Shown here in pieces: positions 63,030 through 64,000 of a stretch of DNA of 64,000 bases (position 1 is its first letter; each line of letters opens with the position of its first letter). Made by a program: the position numbers and the translations under genes. The notes under the pieces were generated by a model, which was not told the DNA's origin, ran no database searches, and saw nothing but the letters and a program-made list of their open reading frames with translations. Source of the stretch: Bog-756 sp963812525 (GTDB lineage Bacteria; Actinomycetota; Acidimicrobiia; Acidimicrobiales; RAAP-2); contig CAWEVL010000012.1 of assembly GCA_963812525.1 (NCBI GenBank), positions 248,001 through 312,000 on the forward strand, read 5' to 3'.

Positions 63030-64000
63030 CGAGCCCCTGCTCGATCTTCGCCACCACACCGGTGCTCGGGGTGAAGAAGACCGTGTTGACCTTGGTCCAC
63101 CCACCCAGGCTGTCGATGGTGAACAGCGTCTTGGGCTTGGGGAACTTGAACTGGGCTGCCACCGAGGGGAGCACCGGGCGGTAGCCCTGCTGGCCCCAGA
63201 CCTTCTGGCCGGCCGGTGACACCAGGTAGGCGGCGAAGGCCTTGGCCGCCGAGGGGTTGGCCGCCTTCAGCGGGACGGCGAGGGGGTTCTGGATCAGAAT
63301 GGTCTGCGGCGGGGTGATGATGGAGATGGCCTCACCCTGCTTCTGGGCGTAGAGGGCGTCGTCCTCGTAGTCGAGCAGGACGTCACCCTCGCCGGACACG
63401 AAGGTCTGGAGGGCCGTCGAGGCGCTGGACGGCTGGGCCACGGTGTGCTTGAGCAGGGCGGTGAGGTAGGCGGTGGCCTGGGCCTTGGACTTGCCCTGGT
63501 TGAGCTGGGCCCCGTAGGCGGCCATGAGGTTCCACTTGGCGCTGCCCGAGCTGAAGGGGTTCGGCGTGATGACCTGCACCCCGGACTTCACCAGGCTGGC
63601 CCAGTTGGTGATGTGCTTGGGATTCCCCTTCCGCACCACGAAGGAGACGATGGAGTTGGTGACCATGCCCTTGGTGGCCGTGGCGCTCCACTTGGGTGAG
63701 ACGATCCCGGCCTTCACCAGCTTGTTCATGTCGGGGGCGAGCGAGAAGTTGACCACATCGGCCGGAAGGCCGTTGACCACCGCGGTGGACTGGGAGCCCG
63801 AGGCCCCGAAGGACTGGGAGAAGGTCACCGCGCTGCCGGCGGAGGTGGCGTTGAACGCCTTGATCAGGGCGGCGTACGCCGGCTTGGGCGTCGAGTACGC
63901 CACCAGGTTGACCGAGCCGGAGGCCGCCCCGGCGGTGGCCGGGATGCCGAGCCCGGCGGCCAGGGAGACGGCCACCAGGGCGGCCCCACCCCCCATCCGG
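63007..64000 (-). CDS. sbp: Sulfate-binding protein (5' end at window edge)
   Basis: Periplasmic-type sulfate binding protein of the importer, 329 residues from an ATG at 63996. Only 4 bases remain before the edge, so the true start may lie outside. Signal peptide GAALVAVSLAAGLGIPATAG with AGAA cleavage region; mature start near SGSVNLVAYSTPKPAYAALI. Family motifs: VTFSQSFGASGSQSTAVVNG, PADVVNFSLAPDMNKLVKAG, SIVSFVVRKGNPKHITNWA, VITPNPFSSGSAKWNLMAAY, EGDVLLDYEDDALYAQ, QGYRPVLPSVAAQF. First gene of the operon, so the promoter is beyond the window. A lipobox is not visible in the part present. Confidence 0.93.
   Translation of the reverse strand, partial: RMGGGAALVAVSLAAGLGIPATAGAASGSVNLVAYSTPKPAYAALIKAFNATSAGSAVTFSQSFGASGSQSTAVVNGLPADVVNFSLAPDMNKLVKAGIVSPKWSATATKGMVTNSIVSFVVRKGNPKHITNWASLVKSGVQVITPNPFSSGSAKWNLMAAYGAQLNQGKSKAQATAYLTALLKHTVAQPSSASTALQTFVSGEGDVLLDYEDDALYAQKQGEAISIITPPQTILIQNPLAVPLKAANPSAAKAFAAYLVSPAGQKVWGQQGYRPVLPSVAAQFKFPKPKTLFTIDSLGGWTKVNTVFFTPSTGVVAKIEQGLGVSTSSS

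Overview
The window is high-GC DNA (roughly 70% by eye, third codon positions almost all G/C) from an actinobacterium. The strongest clue is a conserved block between about 16.9 and 36.7 kb, all on the + strand: glmU, prs, rplY, pth, mfd, a SurA/PpiC-like lipoprotein, mazG, eno, ftsB/divIC, DUF501 and ppx. This matches, with small changes, the gene order I know from Mycobacterium tuberculosis Rv1014c-Rv1026. The other gene families make an Acidimicrobiia-type organism my best guess: DUF222/HNH nuclease, AtuA-type acyl-CoA carboxylase cluster, Cys-pair propeller repeats in a pilin, and a halohydrin-dehalogenase-like SDR. That class assignment is inference.

Layout. 0.1-1.9 kb: BipA/TypA GTPase (-). 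2.1-9.6 kb: three large type IV pilus minor-pilin-like genes (-), one ending in five fibronectin III modules and one carrying propeller-like Cys-pair repeats. 9.9-16.7 kb: acyl-CoA catabolism operon (-) with carboxyltransferase, biotin carboxylase/BCCP, AtuA-like protein and acyl-CoA dehydrogenase. 16.9-36.7 kb: the housekeeping block (+), interrupted by a HAD hydrolase, a DUF222/HNH gene pair on the opposite strand and an ABC-2 exporter. About 36.9-47.4 kb: an island of clearly lower GC with family 2 glycosyltransferases, SAM methyltransferases, GT/methyltransferase fusions, a coiled-coil protein and a YfhO-like membrane protein, looking like a horizontally acquired surface-glycan locus. 47.4-55.6 kb: high GC again, with a second YfhO-like protein, GNAT acetyltransferase, an operon of polyprenol-phosphate-type glycosyltransferase, PlsC-like acyltransferase and NAD-dependent epimerase, and an NlpC/P60 cell-wall hydrolase. 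55.8-60.1 kb: type B carboxylesterase, sulfotransferase, an SDR with the halohydrin dehalogenase signatures, a tRNA with anticodon UAA and a short variable loop, and a DinB/DUF664 protein. 60.3-64 kb: sulfate ABC importer operon (-), sbp-cysT-cysW-cysA, running off the right edge.

Frameshifts. Many well-conserved genes are broken by single-base frameshifts (mfd, mazG, eno, the carboxyltransferase, the AtuA-like gene, glycosyltransferases and others), while 0-11 kb and 47.4-51 kb are clean. Hits in essential genes, often several per gene, make uncorrected assembly indels far more likely than gene decay. Such genes are reported here as single composite genes, with the approximate break positions.

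Points that stand out: the halohydrin-dehalogenase-like SDR at 58.6-59.3 kb; the GlmU with no acetyltransferase active site; the tRNA-Leu(UAA)-like gene without a long variable arm; the pilin trio with adhesin-like domains; and the low-GC glycan island with GT2/methyltransferase fusions in both domain orders. No CRISPR array, insertion sequence, rRNA or replication origin was seen.
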